Part shown: in pieces, positions 35,781 to 44,721 of the stretch
How the letters are laid out: every line of letters starts with the position of its first letter
Position numbering within the stretch: the stretch's first letter is position 1
Source of the DNA: Palsa-870 sp035937155
Lineage (GTDB): Bacteria > Chloroflexota > Dormibacteria > Dormibacterales > Dormibacteraceae
Direction: 5' to 3'
Length of the DNA: 64,000 nt
Assembly: GCA_035937155.1 (NCBI GenBank)
Contig: DASYVJ010000018.1
Span: forward strand, 1-64,000
Notes under the pieces: generated by a model
Seen by the model: only the letters and a program-made list of their open reading frames with translations
What the model was told of the DNA's origin: nothing
The model's database searches: none
Program-made: the position numbers and the translations under genes

Positions 35781-37000
35781 CGCGCGGCAAGCAGGAGGCA
35801 CTCGCGTGCGATGTCCGACGAGGCGTACGGATGCGCGAGCTCCTCTGCCTTGCGCGACATCTCGCGCCAGGTTGGTCCGCCTTCTGCCAGCACCCTGACC
35901 TCATCCAGAAGGTCTGAGTCCTTCGGCGCGTACGCGCCAAAGCCTGAATCGACCACGTAGTCGACGTTGGGAGTTTCCTGCCCGGGAAGAAAGCCGGTGA
36001 TGATCAGCGGCAGCCCGGTAGCCAGAGCTTCCGCAATCGCGCCGGGACCTGCTTTGGTGACGACCATGTCGCATGCGCGCATGAGCTCCGGCATGTAGTC
36101 GACAAACCCGAGTACAAGCGTCGGAGTCGCAAAGCGAAGCTCGCCGAGCCGCCGCTGCAGCTTTTCATTGCGGCCGCTCACGACGACCAGCTGCCATTGG
36201 TATTGCTCCCAGGCAAGGGTCCGAACCTGCTGCGTGAGATGTCCGACCCCGGCGGCGCCGCCCATCACGAGGACGGTGAACCGGCGCTCGTCGAGGCCGA
36301 ACCGCCGGCGCAGCGCTTGCTTCTCGCCAGGAGCGGGCGGCCGGAAGCGAAGGTCTACGGGCAGGCCGAGCAGCTTGACGCGGTCGGGTGGCACCCGTCG
36401 CCGCAGGGCGACCTTGCGCGCAAGCTCAGTCGGAGCGATCACGAGATCGGCCTGGCTGAAGGTCCAGCCGCGGTGAAAATCAACAAGGTCGGTGATCACC
36501 GTCATGAGTGCGCGCGGCCGACCACTCTTTCGTATCGCCTGGTGGCTGATGTGATTCAGCAGCGGGTGTACTGAGAGAACGATGTCCGGGTCGTGCTTCA
36601 TCAGCAGCTCCTGAACCGACTTGCGCACGCCCGGCCCGAACACCGCGCGAATCGCGGCGAAGGCCGGCCTAGTGTTGCTCGTGTGGTAGACCGCGCCCCA
36701 GGCAGCGCGCGACCGGCGGATCATGGGCGAGTAGAGAGCGGCAAGCCTCTTGACGACCGTCGGGCCCTGCCCGATCAACGGGTCGGCCACGGTGACCACG
36801 CAGCTGGGGTCGAGCAGCTTCAGCGCGTCGGTGAGGGCGCGAGCGGCGGCTCGGTGGCCGCCACCGGTATCGCTGAAAACGATCAAAACCCTCGGCGAAC
36901 CACCAGTCGGAATGGGCGAAAGCGGCGGCGCCTCCGGATGCTCGGCTTCGGCCGGCTCTGAGCTTACTTCCGTCGCGCCGCCGCGCGGCGCGCGATCCAC
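35750..37000 (-). CDS. MGDG-synthase/UgtP-like glycolipid glycosyltransferase
   Basis: About 416 aa. The N-terminal MGDG synthase domain has VLIVFSDTGGGHRAAARAL. The C-terminal half has the GT28 donor-site pattern VVTKAGPGAIAEALATGLPL and GQETPNVDYV. The family adds sugar to diacylglycerol to make membrane glycolipids. The start is uncertain: GTG at 37000 overlaps the cytochrome c gene by 37 bases, and no better start lies before the conserved domain. Its 3' end overlaps the convergent helicase gene by 31 bases. Confidence 0.85.
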   Translation of the reverse strand: MDRAPRGGATEVSSEPAEAEHPEAPPLSPIPTGGSPRVLIVFSDTGGGHRAAARALTDALKLLDPSCVVTVADPLIGQGPTVVKRLAALYSPMIRRSRAAWGAVYHTSNTRPAFAAIRAVFGPGVRKSVQELLMKHDPDIVLSVHPLLNHISHQAIRKSGRPRALMTVITDLVDFHRGWTFSQADLVIAPTELARKVALRRRVPPDRVKLLGLPVDLRFRPPAPGEKQALRRRFGLDERRFTVLVMGGAAGVGHLTQQVRTLAWEQYQWQLVVVSGRNEKLQRRLGELRFATPTLVLGFVDYMPELMRACDMVVTKAGPGAIAEALATGLPLIITGFLPGQETPNVDYVVDSGFGAYAPKDSDLLDEVRVLAEGGPTWREMSRKAEELAHPYASSDIARECLLLAARYRASAQASR

Positions 37001-37548
37001 CGCATGTTGTACTGCGCGAGCAGGAACGTGATGAAGACCATGGCGATGATCCCGATGCTCACCCACAGGATGGTTCTCTTGGCGAGCTCGCCAGGGGAAA
37101 GCGGCGGGGAACCGGTCCTGTTCTGCTCGATGATGTAGGCGGCCAGGTCTTTGACGTCCTGGTCGGTCAGGCTGGGGTTGCCCCCTTTGGCCGGCATCGC
37201 GATTTGCTTTGGATCACCGGCTTGGGGCTGGCGGCCGTTGGTGATGACGTCGATGAGGAAGGCGGGATCGAGCAGGCTGGCCACTCCCGGCAGCTTATCG
37301 ATCGGATTCAGGGTGGCCCCGATACCGCCCTCGAGGTTGGCGCCGTGGCAGGTGGCGCAGTTCTGACCGTACAGGGTGGCTCCCCTGGCCGGGTCGCCTG
37401 GGAGTGCCGCGCTGCCCGAGGGTGTCGGGGACGGCGAGCTGTCCGCGAGGGTCGTGATCGCCGTCAAAGCGATCAGCGCCGGTATCGCCAGCGCGACCAG
37501 CGCGGAGAGCTTTAGGCGCTTCGGAAGGCGCATCGCGCGCCAAATCAT
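36964..37548 (-). CDS. Membrane-anchored c-type cytochrome
   Basis: 194 aa. A signal or anchor segment (LSALVALAIPALIALTAI) and a Ser-Pro-rich linker precede one cytochrome c domain with heme motif CATCHG and a probable Met axial ligand in IAMPAKGG. A second membrane segment (ILWVSIGIIAMVFITFLLA) and a basic tail end the protein. It resembles cytochrome subunits of bc-type or alternative respiratory complexes, but no partner gene is nearby. It is the first gene of a minus-strand pair with the glycosyltransferase. Confidence 0.85.
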   Translation of the reverse strand: MIWRAMRLPKRLKLSALVALAIPALIALTAITTLADSSPSPTPSGSAALPGDPARGATLYGQNCATCHGANLEGGIGATLNPIDKLPGVASLLDPAFLIDVITNGRQPQAGDPKQIAMPAKGGNPSLTDQDVKDLAAYIIEQNRTGSPPLSPGELAKRTILWVSIGIIAMVFITFLLAQYNMRWIARRAAARRK

Positions 37549-37688
37549 AACGACCTCTATTCTCGGGCCTCGGCGGGAATAGCTGCTGAGCGCGTAGGTT
37601 TTAATCGTTATGGCGTTTTGTGCCCCGGTCTCCCGGTCGGGCTTTTGCTGCGTTTCACGGCGCTGGCTTGACGTGAGATCGGCCTACC

Positions 37689-38978
37689 GTGGCTGAGGCG
37701 ACTCGACTGATCGCCGACCGCGCCGCCGAAAGGCGGATCGCGGTAATTTCCATGCACACTTCGCCAACCGCCTCCCTGGGCCAGAACGCAAACGGCGGCC
37801 TCAACGTGTACGTACGAGAGGTCTGCACCGCATTTAGTGACCGCGGAATCGCCACCGACGTCTTTACCCGCAAGCAGTCCCAGGACGATCCGAACATCGA
37901 GCCTCTGGCGCGCCTCTCCCGATTGATCTATCTACCCGCGGGAAACGGCCTCGACAAGTACTCGCTCTTCTACGAGGCGCCTTCGTTCGCCGCCAGGATC
38001 ATGGAATTCGCCGCTGGCGAGAACATCAGCTACGACCTCTTGTACTCGCACTACTGGCTGTCGGGCGAGGTTGCCTGCCTGCTTAGGCCGCAGCTGGCGG
38101 CTGGGTGGGTACACATCGCCCATACGCTCGGGCTGGTGAAGAACCGCTCGCTCGCCGCTGGTGCGCGGCCCGAACCTCAACAGCGGATTCGTGTGGAGGG
38201 CGAGCTGGCGCAGCAGGCGGATCTCCTGATCGCATCGACCGCCGACGAGGCCCAGGACCTGGTCGCGCTCTATGGCGCCGACCCGCAGCGCGTATCCATC
38301 GTGCCGCCTGGAGTCGACCTCGGGATGTTCCAGCCCATGGATCGCGCGGATGCCCGTCGTGAGATCCGCTACGGCAGCGGTCGGCTGCTGCTTTTCGTGG
38401 GCAGGCTGGAACGGCTCAAAGGTGTCGATGTCGCGATTCGCGCCCTCGGGTTGTTGCACGACCGAGAGCACGAAGACGTCCGGCTCTTGATCCTCGGCGA
38501 GGACAGCCGCGAAGGCGATGAAAGCGAGAAGGATCGATTGAAGGCGATCGCCTCCGAAGTCGGGGTACGCGACCGCGTGGACTTCGTCGGATCGGTGGCT
38601 CACCACGAGCTGCCCTACTTCTACGCGGCGGCTGATGTCTGCGTGATGCCTTCCTACAGCGAGTCATTCGGGTTGGTCGCGCTCGAGGCGCAGGCGTGCG
38701 GCTGTCCGGTTGTCGCGTCGGGCGTATCCGGCCTCCGCTCGGTGGTGCGGGACGAAGTCAGCGGATACCTCGTCGATGGGCACGATCCAGCCTTGTACGC
38801 GGAGCGGATCGGACGCCTGCTGGCTGATGGTGAGCTCGCGCAGCAGATGGGCCGGCGAGGGCGACTGCTGGCGCAGCGTTTCTCGTGGACGCGAACGGCA
38901 GATCGGCTCGAAGACCTTTTCGACCAGGTCGTGGTACGAAATCAGGCCTTGGTCCAGGCCGGCGCGCGGCAGGAATAG
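37689..38978 (+). CDS. GT4-family glycosyltransferase (MshA-like)
   Basis: 429 aa. The N-terminal acceptor domain begins AVISMHTSPTASLGQNANGG and continues LNVYVREVCTAFSDRG, the arrangement of MshA and sucrose-phosphate-synthase relatives. The donor half has LLLFVGRLERLKGVDVAIRA, VMPSYSESFGLVALEAQACG (retaining E-x7-E) and PVVASGVSGLRSVV. The product could be a glycosylated inositol or a glycolipid; other mycothiol genes are absent, so no pathway is claimed. Its 3' end overlaps the convergent lipoprotein gene by 37 bases. The gap 37549-37688 before it holds no gene. Confidence 0.87.
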   Translation: MAEATRLIADRAAERRIAVISMHTSPTASLGQNANGGLNVYVREVCTAFSDRGIATDVFTRKQSQDDPNIEPLARLSRLIYLPAGNGLDKYSLFYEAPSFAARIMEFAAGENISYDLLYSHYWLSGEVACLLRPQLAAGWVHIAHTLGLVKNRSLAAGARPEPQQRIRVEGELAQQADLLIASTADEAQDLVALYGADPQRVSIVPPGVDLGMFQPMDRADARREIRYGSGRLLLFVGRLERLKGVDVAIRALGLLHDREHEDVRLLILGEDSREGDESEKDRLKAIASEVGVRDRVDFVGSVAHHELPYFYAAADVCVMPSYSESFGLVALEAQACGCPVVASGVSGLRSVVRDEVSGYLVDGHDPALYAERIGRLLADGELAQQMGRRGRLLAQRFSWTRTADRLEDLFDQVVVRNQALVQAGARQE

Positions 38979-40579
38979 GGAAAGGACGCCGGGTCGAACC
39001 GGGTCAGCGCCGTCGGCCGTGTCCCGTCCGCATTCATCAGCCAGACCTGGTTGCCGCTGACGAACGCGATCTGATGGCCGTCCGGCGACGGCACTGGCGC
39101 TGCGAGGTCGATGGTCGGATCCGACGGCAGGCCTGAGGCGGGATTCAACGCGGCCGGCGGGGCCACGATGTTGACGACGAATGCCTTGTGGGTGCTGCCT
39201 ACGGCGCCCGGCGCCAGAGCGGCGAATACCACATGCGTCGAGTCCGGCAGCCAGGCCGGCGAACCGAGATCCCCGGTTGCGACCGTGGTGGTGGTCCCTG
39301 GTCCCGTGAGGTTTCTGACCCTGAGGCTGATTGCCCCAGCAGTGTCGGTTCTCAGGTATGCGATCCGATTTCCGGACGGCGCCCAGCTGACATCGCTGAC
39401 GGGACCGGTGTCGAGCGCCAGCTGATATCGGGCGCGCAGGCCAACGTCGTAACCCCATACGACATTGGGCGCGAGCGCACCCTGCACGAAGACCACCCTC
39501 AAACCGTTGGGCGCCACAGTCGCCTGCGCCACGTCCGTGGCGATCACCTCGTCAGGACCATCGGCAGACGCTCGATGCAGCACGCCTGCATCGTCGATGA
39601 ACACGTAGCCCATGCCCGACGCGAGCGCTGCCGCCCAGATGCCCTTGAAATTGAGCTGGACGGTGCTGCTGCCAGGCACGAACTCCGACCACGTTTCACC
39701 GCTGCCCTGGATCAGAAGCCGGTCGCCCGCCGGAGACCAGCTGAAGCTGCGAACCGGGCTCTGATTGAAAACCTGGCGCGGAAACCCGGTCTCGTTGACG
39801 ATCCACAAACCGCCGGGCGTTCCGTCGGTTGCGTTCGTCGCGAACGCCAGCCAGTGTCGCAAGACGCGCGGCGGACCGGTCGTGAAATGAATGGTCTGGT
39901 CACGGCCGAGCTGGTTGCCGTCGATGTCGAGAGCAGCAGTGTTGATCGACAGCTCGTAGTGGATGTTCGGGCTGAGCAGCTGAGAGGGGGCGATGATGGC
40001 TCGGTGGCCGTCCGTCGGATCGAGCCGCACGTCGAAGGGGATGTTCGGACGGAGCGTGATTGCAGACCGCAGGCTTGCCGGGTTCATCTCACGAGTGAAG
40101 GCAAGCGCGAGATACGCCGCGGGGTCGATCCCCGTGTCGTAGTCAGAGGGCGTCGAGCCGGCCAGGTTTGGGGGCCCTTCGGTCACGAAGGACCAGTGAT
40201 GCCGGAGCGAATAAGTGTTGCCGGCGAGGTCTTGATAGCCGGCGTCGAGGATCACCTCATACGTCGTGCTCGCCCGAAGGCCAGAGTGCTCGTAGGAGAG
40301 CTGGCGTGCGCTGTCCCAGCGCACCACTCCGTCCGTCGAAGGCACCAGGTGCAGGCGCCCTTCCACGGATGCCTGGTCTACCGCGTGATCGAACGCAATC
40401 GTGATCGGCGCCGCCGTCGAGACGTCTACCGCGCCCCGTTGGGGCGAGTAGTCGATGATCTGCGGCGGGCTGCCGCCACAAGCGATGAGCGAGACCAGCA
40501 GCGTCCCGCAACCCGCCGCGCCGGCAATCAGACGCACCTTACGCGAGGGGAAGCGCGAAAGAAGCCACGTACCACCCAC
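38942..40579 (-). CDS. Lipoprotein with Ig-like domains and a TolB-like beta-propeller
   Basis: 545 aa. The lipobox LIACGG gives a lipidated Cys near residue 34. Two SbsA-type Ig-like domains follow (STAAPITIAFDHAVDQASVE and a second around YLALAFTREMNPASLRSAI), then from about 240 repeated WD40-like blades (FSWSPAGDRLLIQ, VSWAPSGNRIAYLR, PAWLPDSTHVVFAA, PVPSPDGHQIAFVSGNQVWL). It should sit on the outer face of the membrane and bind protein or glycan. The GTG at 40579 lies seven bases after a TAGCCT hexamer. Confidence 0.85.
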   Translation of the reverse strand: MGGTWLLSRFPSRKVRLIAGAAGCGTLLVSLIACGGSPPQIIDYSPQRGAVDVSTAAPITIAFDHAVDQASVEGRLHLVPSTDGVVRWDSARQLSYEHSGLRASTTYEVILDAGYQDLAGNTYSLRHHWSFVTEGPPNLAGSTPSDYDTGIDPAAYLALAFTREMNPASLRSAITLRPNIPFDVRLDPTDGHRAIIAPSQLLSPNIHYELSINTAALDIDGNQLGRDQTIHFTTGPPRVLRHWLAFATNATDGTPGGLWIVNETGFPRQVFNQSPVRSFSWSPAGDRLLIQGSGETWSEFVPGSSTVQLNFKGIWAAALASGMGYVFIDDAGVLHRASADGPDEVIATDVAQATVAPNGLRVVFVQGALAPNVVWGYDVGLRARYQLALDTGPVSDVSWAPSGNRIAYLRTDTAGAISLRVRNLTGPGTTTTVATGDLGSPAWLPDSTHVVFAALAPGAVGSTHKAFVVNIVAPPAALNPASGLPSDPTIDLAAPVPSPDGHQIAFVSGNQVWLMNADGTRPTALTRFDPASFPYSCRAPAWTKA

Positions 40580-40600
40580 CCTGTTAAGGCTACGGGCGCC

Positions 40601-42124
40601 TTAGAGGTGTGACTTGAGCCGGGCCCTCATCTCCTGCGCGAGCTGCTCGAGGCGTGAGGAATCCACGAAGAGAAGGGAGATGCTCGGGATCTGGTCGATC
40701 GCGCCTTCCACACCGGCAAGCGATGGATCGGCCGCGCCGAGTATGTCCTTCACCTTGCGTGCGCGGTTGCCGAGCGCGTCCTCGGCCATCGCCTGCAGCT
40801 CGGTCACGATGACGGCCCAATCAAGCTGCGGTCCGCCACCACGCGGCGGCGTCGTCGGCGCGACCTGCATTGACGGCGTCGTGGCATAACCGGAGAACGC
40901 AGCCGTCGGGATCTGAGCAGTCGGCGGATCCGTCGGCATGACCGCGATCGTGGGATTGGTCTGGGCCACCGGCTCAGGCGCGGGAGGCGGGGGCGGTGGA
41001 GCGGCCGGTGCCGACGACTGTAAGCCGCGCGAGCCTCGCAGCCCGGCGACGATCGCGTCGACATCGAGCGGTGGGTGCTTGGTCGCGTCGGCCGATTTGA
41101 CTTCGATCATCGCGGCGGGGTCGTCGCACAGCGCCAGCGCGCGGTCCGGCTTGTCGGAGATGTCTCGCGATTCGCTGGTGTACGCACCGGCGAGCTCACC
41201 GTCGGAGAGGATGATCACGCCGGTGCCGGCTGCAGACCGGATCATCACGCTGCCGCTGAGCTTCCGATCGCTCAGGAACTTCAGCAGCGCCTTCATGTCC
41301 ACCCAGGCCGCGTACAGCTCCGTGTACATCGGCCGCGATACGGTCAGCTCGTAGAGCCCGTCTATGAGCTCCGGCGAGAGTCCGACCACGTCCAGAACTC
41401 CATAGCCGCTCGTGACGTCGTCGTTGAACCGCTGCAGTGCCTCTTTGCCTAGGACAAGGCTGCCGGCGTCCGCCGCTCCGTCGTACATGCACTCGAGGGC
41501 CGATCCCTCGCGGAACAGGATCAGTCCTGACGCGTCGTCGGTCAGCAATCGCACGTATCCGGTGTAGCCCTCCTTTTCGAGGGTAGTGATCAGGCGCGGG
41601 AAGTCGACGAACGACGTTTTGAGTGAGTCGTAGATGATCTGCCCCGCGGGTACGGGAATCGGCTCGCGACCGTGCTTCGGTTGCGGGCGGTGCTTCACGC
41701 CACGTCTCGGTTGGGGTGCTTCCACCTTTCTCTCCGGTTCAGCATGATCTTTGCGCTCAACGCGTGCCTCCGTCTTCTCGGGCTTGGCTTCGGGCTGGGA
41801 CTCGGCCGCTTCCTGGGCGCGGGGCGCCGACTCAGCAGCCTGGACCAGCTCTGAGATGCCGGCTTTGACCGACTCGTCGGCCGGGAGCTTTGCCTTGGCG
41901 TCGAACTCGAAGTCGCCTTTGGTCCAGTTGAGGGCGCTGACCACGGCCTCGTCGCCGGCCTTCCCGTCGCCCTGGGCATGGAAAAGATGTCCGAACAGAA
42001 AGTACAGCGAGGCTGACTGCCCGTTTCCATTGCGGACGGTAAGGGTACCCGTGGAGCGCTCACCCTGAGCAGTCTCCAAAAGTGATCGAAGGGGAATTTC
42101 GGCCAGTGAGCCGTTCGCTTGCAA
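40601..42124 (-). CDS. DUF4388 (PATAN-type) protein with proline-rich linker
   Basis: 507 aa. Residues 1-75 form a DUF4388 domain (ANGSLAEIPLRSLLETAQGE, STGTLTVRNGNG, YFLFGHLFHAQGD). A charged, low-complexity linker runs to about 150. A second similar domain follows around FPRLITTLEKEGYTGYVRLL and SGLILFREGSALECMYDG, then a third around LKFLSDRKLSGSVMIRS. A Pro-rich segment near 385-400 and a C-terminal helical region close the protein. DUF4388 proteins act in signalling and motility scaffolds. The TTG start has AGGAG at nine bases. Confidence 0.8.
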   Translation of the reverse strand: MQANGSLAEIPLRSLLETAQGERSTGTLTVRNGNGQSASLYFLFGHLFHAQGDGKAGDEAVVSALNWTKGDFEFDAKAKLPADESVKAGISELVQAAESAPRAQEAAESQPEAKPEKTEARVERKDHAEPERKVEAPQPRRGVKHRPQPKHGREPIPVPAGQIIYDSLKTSFVDFPRLITTLEKEGYTGYVRLLTDDASGLILFREGSALECMYDGAADAGSLVLGKEALQRFNDDVTSGYGVLDVVGLSPELIDGLYELTVSRPMYTELYAAWVDMKALLKFLSDRKLSGSVMIRSAAGTGVIILSDGELAGAYTSESRDISDKPDRALALCDDPAAMIEVKSADATKHPPLDVDAIVAGLRGSRGLQSSAPAAPPPPPPAPEPVAQTNPTIAVMPTDPPTAQIPTAAFSGYATTPSMQVAPTTPPRGGGPQLDWAVIVTELQAMAEDALGNRARKVKDILGAADPSLAGVEGAIDQIPSISLLFVDSSRLEQLAQEMRARLKSHL

Positions 42125-42308
42125 AGAGGGTTCTCCTGAGACCGGCCCAGCCCGATCGTGGGATTAAGAGAAAGTTAGTATAGATATCGAGATCAGATCC
42201 GCGCGACCGGACCCGCCCGAGACAGGCGAAGCCGCTTCACTGTCAGCTTCACCCTCGCCTGAATCCGGCGAAGCCGCTCCGCCTGCGTCCAAACCATCGA
42301 CCGCGCGC

Positions 42309-42935
42309 TTGCTGCTGGTTCGCCACGGCCAGTCGACATGGAACAGCGAGCACCGGATCCAGGGCCAGCTCGATCCCCCCTTGTCGCAAGAGGGCCGCCG
42401 GCAGGCTGAGCTGCTCGCCCAGCGGCTGGCCGGCTTCCGGTTCGCGGGCTTCTACGCGAGCGACCTGAAACGGGCCTTTGAAACGGCGCAGGCGATTGGC
42501 GTCGCGCTCGGCGCCCAGGCCGAAGCGATGCCTGGCCTTCGTGAGGTCTACCTCGGTGAGTGGGAGGGCCTGCGCACCGAAGACCTGGCCCAGCGTTCTC
42601 CAGAGGCCTGGGCGCGATGGACTGAGGAACCCGACTGGGATCTCGTGCCCGGCGGAGAGGGCTCTGCGCTTTTCGAGGCGCGTGTCTCGGCCGCCCTGGA
42701 TGCGATCTTCGAGCGTCACGCGCACGGTGATGTGCTCGTGGTGACACACGGCGGCGTCATCCAGGTCGCGCTGCATCGGGTGTTCGGCCGCCCAAGCCGA
42801 GGCCTCTTTGCATTCAAGATTCAAAATGCGTCGATCTCGGTCCTAGAGAAGCGCGGCGGTCGCATGGTCATTGGTGGCGTCAACGACACCGGTCATCTCG
42901 AGCCGGCGCTCGTGACAGAACCAGGGCCCGGCTGA
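42309..42935 (+). CDS. Histidine phosphatase (phosphoglycerate-mutase superfamily)
   Basis: 208 aa. The catalytic RHG motif is at the very start (LLVRHGQSTWN), with the second catalytic His in VLVVTHGGVIQVAL and the acid in LGEWEGL. Members include phosphoserine, alpha-ribazole and broad phosphatases; the substrate here is unknown. The TTG at 42309 leaves only three residues before RHG and has no Shine-Dalgarno. The frame is open back to 42168 without a standard start, and a TATAGA hexamer at 42179-42184 lies seven bases before an in-frame ATC, so a longer product is possible. Confidence 0.85.
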   Translation: MLLVRHGQSTWNSEHRIQGQLDPPLSQEGRRQAELLAQRLAGFRFAGFYASDLKRAFETAQAIGVALGAQAEAMPGLREVYLGEWEGLRTEDLAQRSPEAWARWTEEPDWDLVPGGEGSALFEARVSAALDAIFERHAHGDVLVVTHGGVIQVALHRVFGRPSRGLFAFKIQNASISVLEKRGGRMVIGGVNDTGHLEPALVTEPGPG

Positions 42936-42940
42936 CTTCC

Positions 42941-43921
42941 GTGCCGACTCAAGTGCATGGGGATCCACGATGGGATGCAGAGCTCGAGGAGCGAGCCTCG
43001 CCCGCTCCGCTGCTGCAATCGTGGGCGTGGGGCTTGGTCCAGGCACGCGCGGGCTGGAGCATCGAGAGGCTCCGGCTTGTTGGCGGCGCTATGGCGAGCG
43101 TTCAGCTGCGATCGGTGGGTCCGGTGCGGGAGGCCTATGTCCCTCGCGGCCCGGTGCCGGCAACCCCTGATGCCATTGACGCTCTCGTCACATGGGCTCA
43201 GGGCAGTGGCATCGCACGGCTTGTCATCGAGCCGGAAGCGAAGGCATCGCTCGCGGACACGCTGACCTCGCGTCGGTTCTCGCCGGCGCCTCCGGTTCAG
43301 CCGCAGCACACCCGCCTGCTTCGGTTGGGCCCACCCGACGACATGCTGAAGGGCTTTCGTCATGGGCGGCGATACAACATTCGCGCCGGTCTTCGACGTG
43401 GCGTGGTCGTCAAGGAAAGCCAGGACGCCGCTGAGCTGGCGCGCCAATCGGCGGCTGTTGAGCGACGCGAAGGCATCAACCTTCCGGACCAGCGCTACTA
43501 CGGTCTGCTGCTCGAGCTGCTGCCATGGTGCCGCACTTACGTCGCCTACCATCCGACTACGAATGAGGCGCTGGCCACGGTGCTGGTCGCCCGCCACAGC
43601 GGCCGCGCGTACAGCCTCTTCGCGGGTCGCAGCGGCGCTCACCCTGAGCTGATGGGCAACGACCTCGCATGGTGGACCGCGATCAGCACCGCGGCGGAGG
43701 CAGGCTGTCGTGACTTCGATCTCTGGGGCGTCCCGCCACCCGACGCCGGCCCGGACCATCCGTGGCACGGACTCGGCTTCTTCAAATCCGAGTTCGGCGG
43801 CGACGAGATAACCTATCCCGGCGCGTGGGAGCTGGTCTTGTCAGGCGCGGGGGCGAAGCTCATCGCCCTTGAAAAGAAGTCACGCACCTACGTTCGTGGG
43901 TTGAAACGCAACATCTCCTAA
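42941..43921 (+). CDS. FemAB-like aminoacyltransferase (peptidoglycan bridge type)
   Basis: 326 aa with tandem GNAT folds of the FemABX family. Family marks are LLQSWAWGLVQARAGW, the central GRRYNIRAGLRRGVVVKES, and the C-terminal FDLWGVPPPDAGPDHPWHGL and GFFKSEFGGDEITYPGAWEL. FemX-type enzymes add amino acids from aminoacyl-tRNA to lipid II; others modify cell-surface molecules. It starts 5 bases after the phosphatase gene. Confidence 0.9.
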   Translation: MPTQVHGDPRWDAELEERASPAPLLQSWAWGLVQARAGWSIERLRLVGGAMASVQLRSVGPVREAYVPRGPVPATPDAIDALVTWAQGSGIARLVIEPEAKASLADTLTSRRFSPAPPVQPQHTRLLRLGPPDDMLKGFRHGRRYNIRAGLRRGVVVKESQDAAELARQSAAVERREGINLPDQRYYGLLLELLPWCRTYVAYHPTTNEALATVLVARHSGRAYSLFAGRSGAHPELMGNDLAWWTAISTAAEAGCRDFDLWGVPPPDAGPDHPWHGLGFFKSEFGGDEITYPGAWELVLSGAGAKLIALEKKSRTYVRGLKRNIS

Positions 43922-43938
43922 CAATCCTTCAGATCAGT

Positions 43939-43944
43939 TAGGAT
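43939..43944 (+). promoter_or_regulatory. -10-like hexamer before the pseudo-receiver regulator
   Basis: TAGGAT lies ten bases before the GTG at 43955. The bases between include GGTGAG, so a short leader with a ribosome-binding site is also possible. Confidence 0.35.
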
Positions 43945-43954
43945 TGACGGTGAG

Positions 43955-44674
43955 GTGGCTGCTAGTGCGGAGTCGTCGCGCAAAGTTCTAGTCGTCGACC
44001 CGGATGCGCCGGTGCGTCGGGAGATCCGGGCATCGTGCGAGCAGGACGGCTATCAAGTGCTCGAGGCCGACGGGGCCGCTGAGGCGATGCGCCAGTTCGA
44101 GAGCTCCCGTCCGAATCTTGTCTTGCTCGAGGTGACACTGCCCGACGGCGCCGGATTCGATGTGTGCCGGGAGCTGCGAAAGATGGATGCGTCCGTACCC
44201 GTGATCATGATGAGCTCGCGCTCCGACGAGATCGATGTGGTGGTAGCGCTGGAGATCGGAGCTGACGACTACGTGGCCAAGCCGCTGCGGCTCCGCGAGC
44301 TGGTGGCCCGAATGACGGCACATCTGAGGCGGACACGGTTCGAGTCGGCCGAGGCGATGCGCAGCCGCCTCGAGTTCCGCGACCTGGTGATCGATGTCAA
44401 CGAGCGGCGGACTTATAAGTCGGGCAAAGAGGTGGAGCTGACGCACACGGAGTTCGATCTCCTGACATTTCTCGCGAGCAACGCGGGCAAGGTGCTGAGC
44501 CGGGAAAAGATCCTCAACTCGATCTGGGGCTATGAGTACCCGATCGAGACTCGCGTGATCGACGTCCACATCCGCAACCTGCGCCGCAAGATCGAGAGCC
44601 AGCCCTCGCGTCCTTATTACATCCTTGCCGTGCCCGGTATCGGATACCGGTTCACCAACGCCCGGCCGACGTAA
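43955..44674 (+). CDS. OmpR-family regulator with a degenerate receiver (Asp replaced by Glu)
   Basis: 239 aa. The winged helix is intact: LTHTEFDLLTFLASNAGKVL, SREKILNSIWGYEYP and RVIDVHIRNLRRKI, with GIGYRF at the end. In the receiver the phospho-acceptor position reads VLLEVTLPDG instead of the usual LLDxxLP. The acidic pair at the N-terminus is VVDPD rather than VVDDD. Lys of YVAKPL is kept. It therefore probably cannot be phosphorylated normally and may be constitutive or controlled another way (inference). No kinase is adjacent. Confidence 0.88.
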   Translation: MAASAESSRKVLVVDPDAPVRREIRASCEQDGYQVLEADGAAEAMRQFESSRPNLVLLEVTLPDGAGFDVCRELRKMDASVPVIMMSSRSDEIDVVVALEIGADDYVAKPLRLRELVARMTAHLRRTRFESAEAMRSRLEFRDLVIDVNERRTYKSGKEVELTHTEFDLLTFLASNAGKVLSREKILNSIWGYEYPIETRVIDVHIRNLRRKIESQPSRPYYILAVPGIGYRFTNARPT

Positions 44675-44681
44675 TAAGGGG

Positions 44682-44721
44682 TCCCCGCGAAGTCACGGCG
44701 AAGCCTCTGACTTCGTGGGGA
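44682..44721. terminator. Bidirectional hairpin between convergent genes
   Basis: Left arm TCCCCGCGAAGTCA (44682-44695) pairs with TGACTTCGTGGGGA (44708-44721), 14 base pairs with one G-T wobble and a 12-base loop. It lies just after the regulator stop and overlaps the last codons of folK, so it can end transcription from both sides. No long T-run follows. Confidence 0.7.

Noticed and set aside
37622..37646. Hairpin with T-run (GCCC to GGGC then TTTT) between cytochrome c and GT4 genes
   Set aside because: Only four strong outer pairs with mismatches inside, and it lies between divergent gene starts where no terminator is needed.
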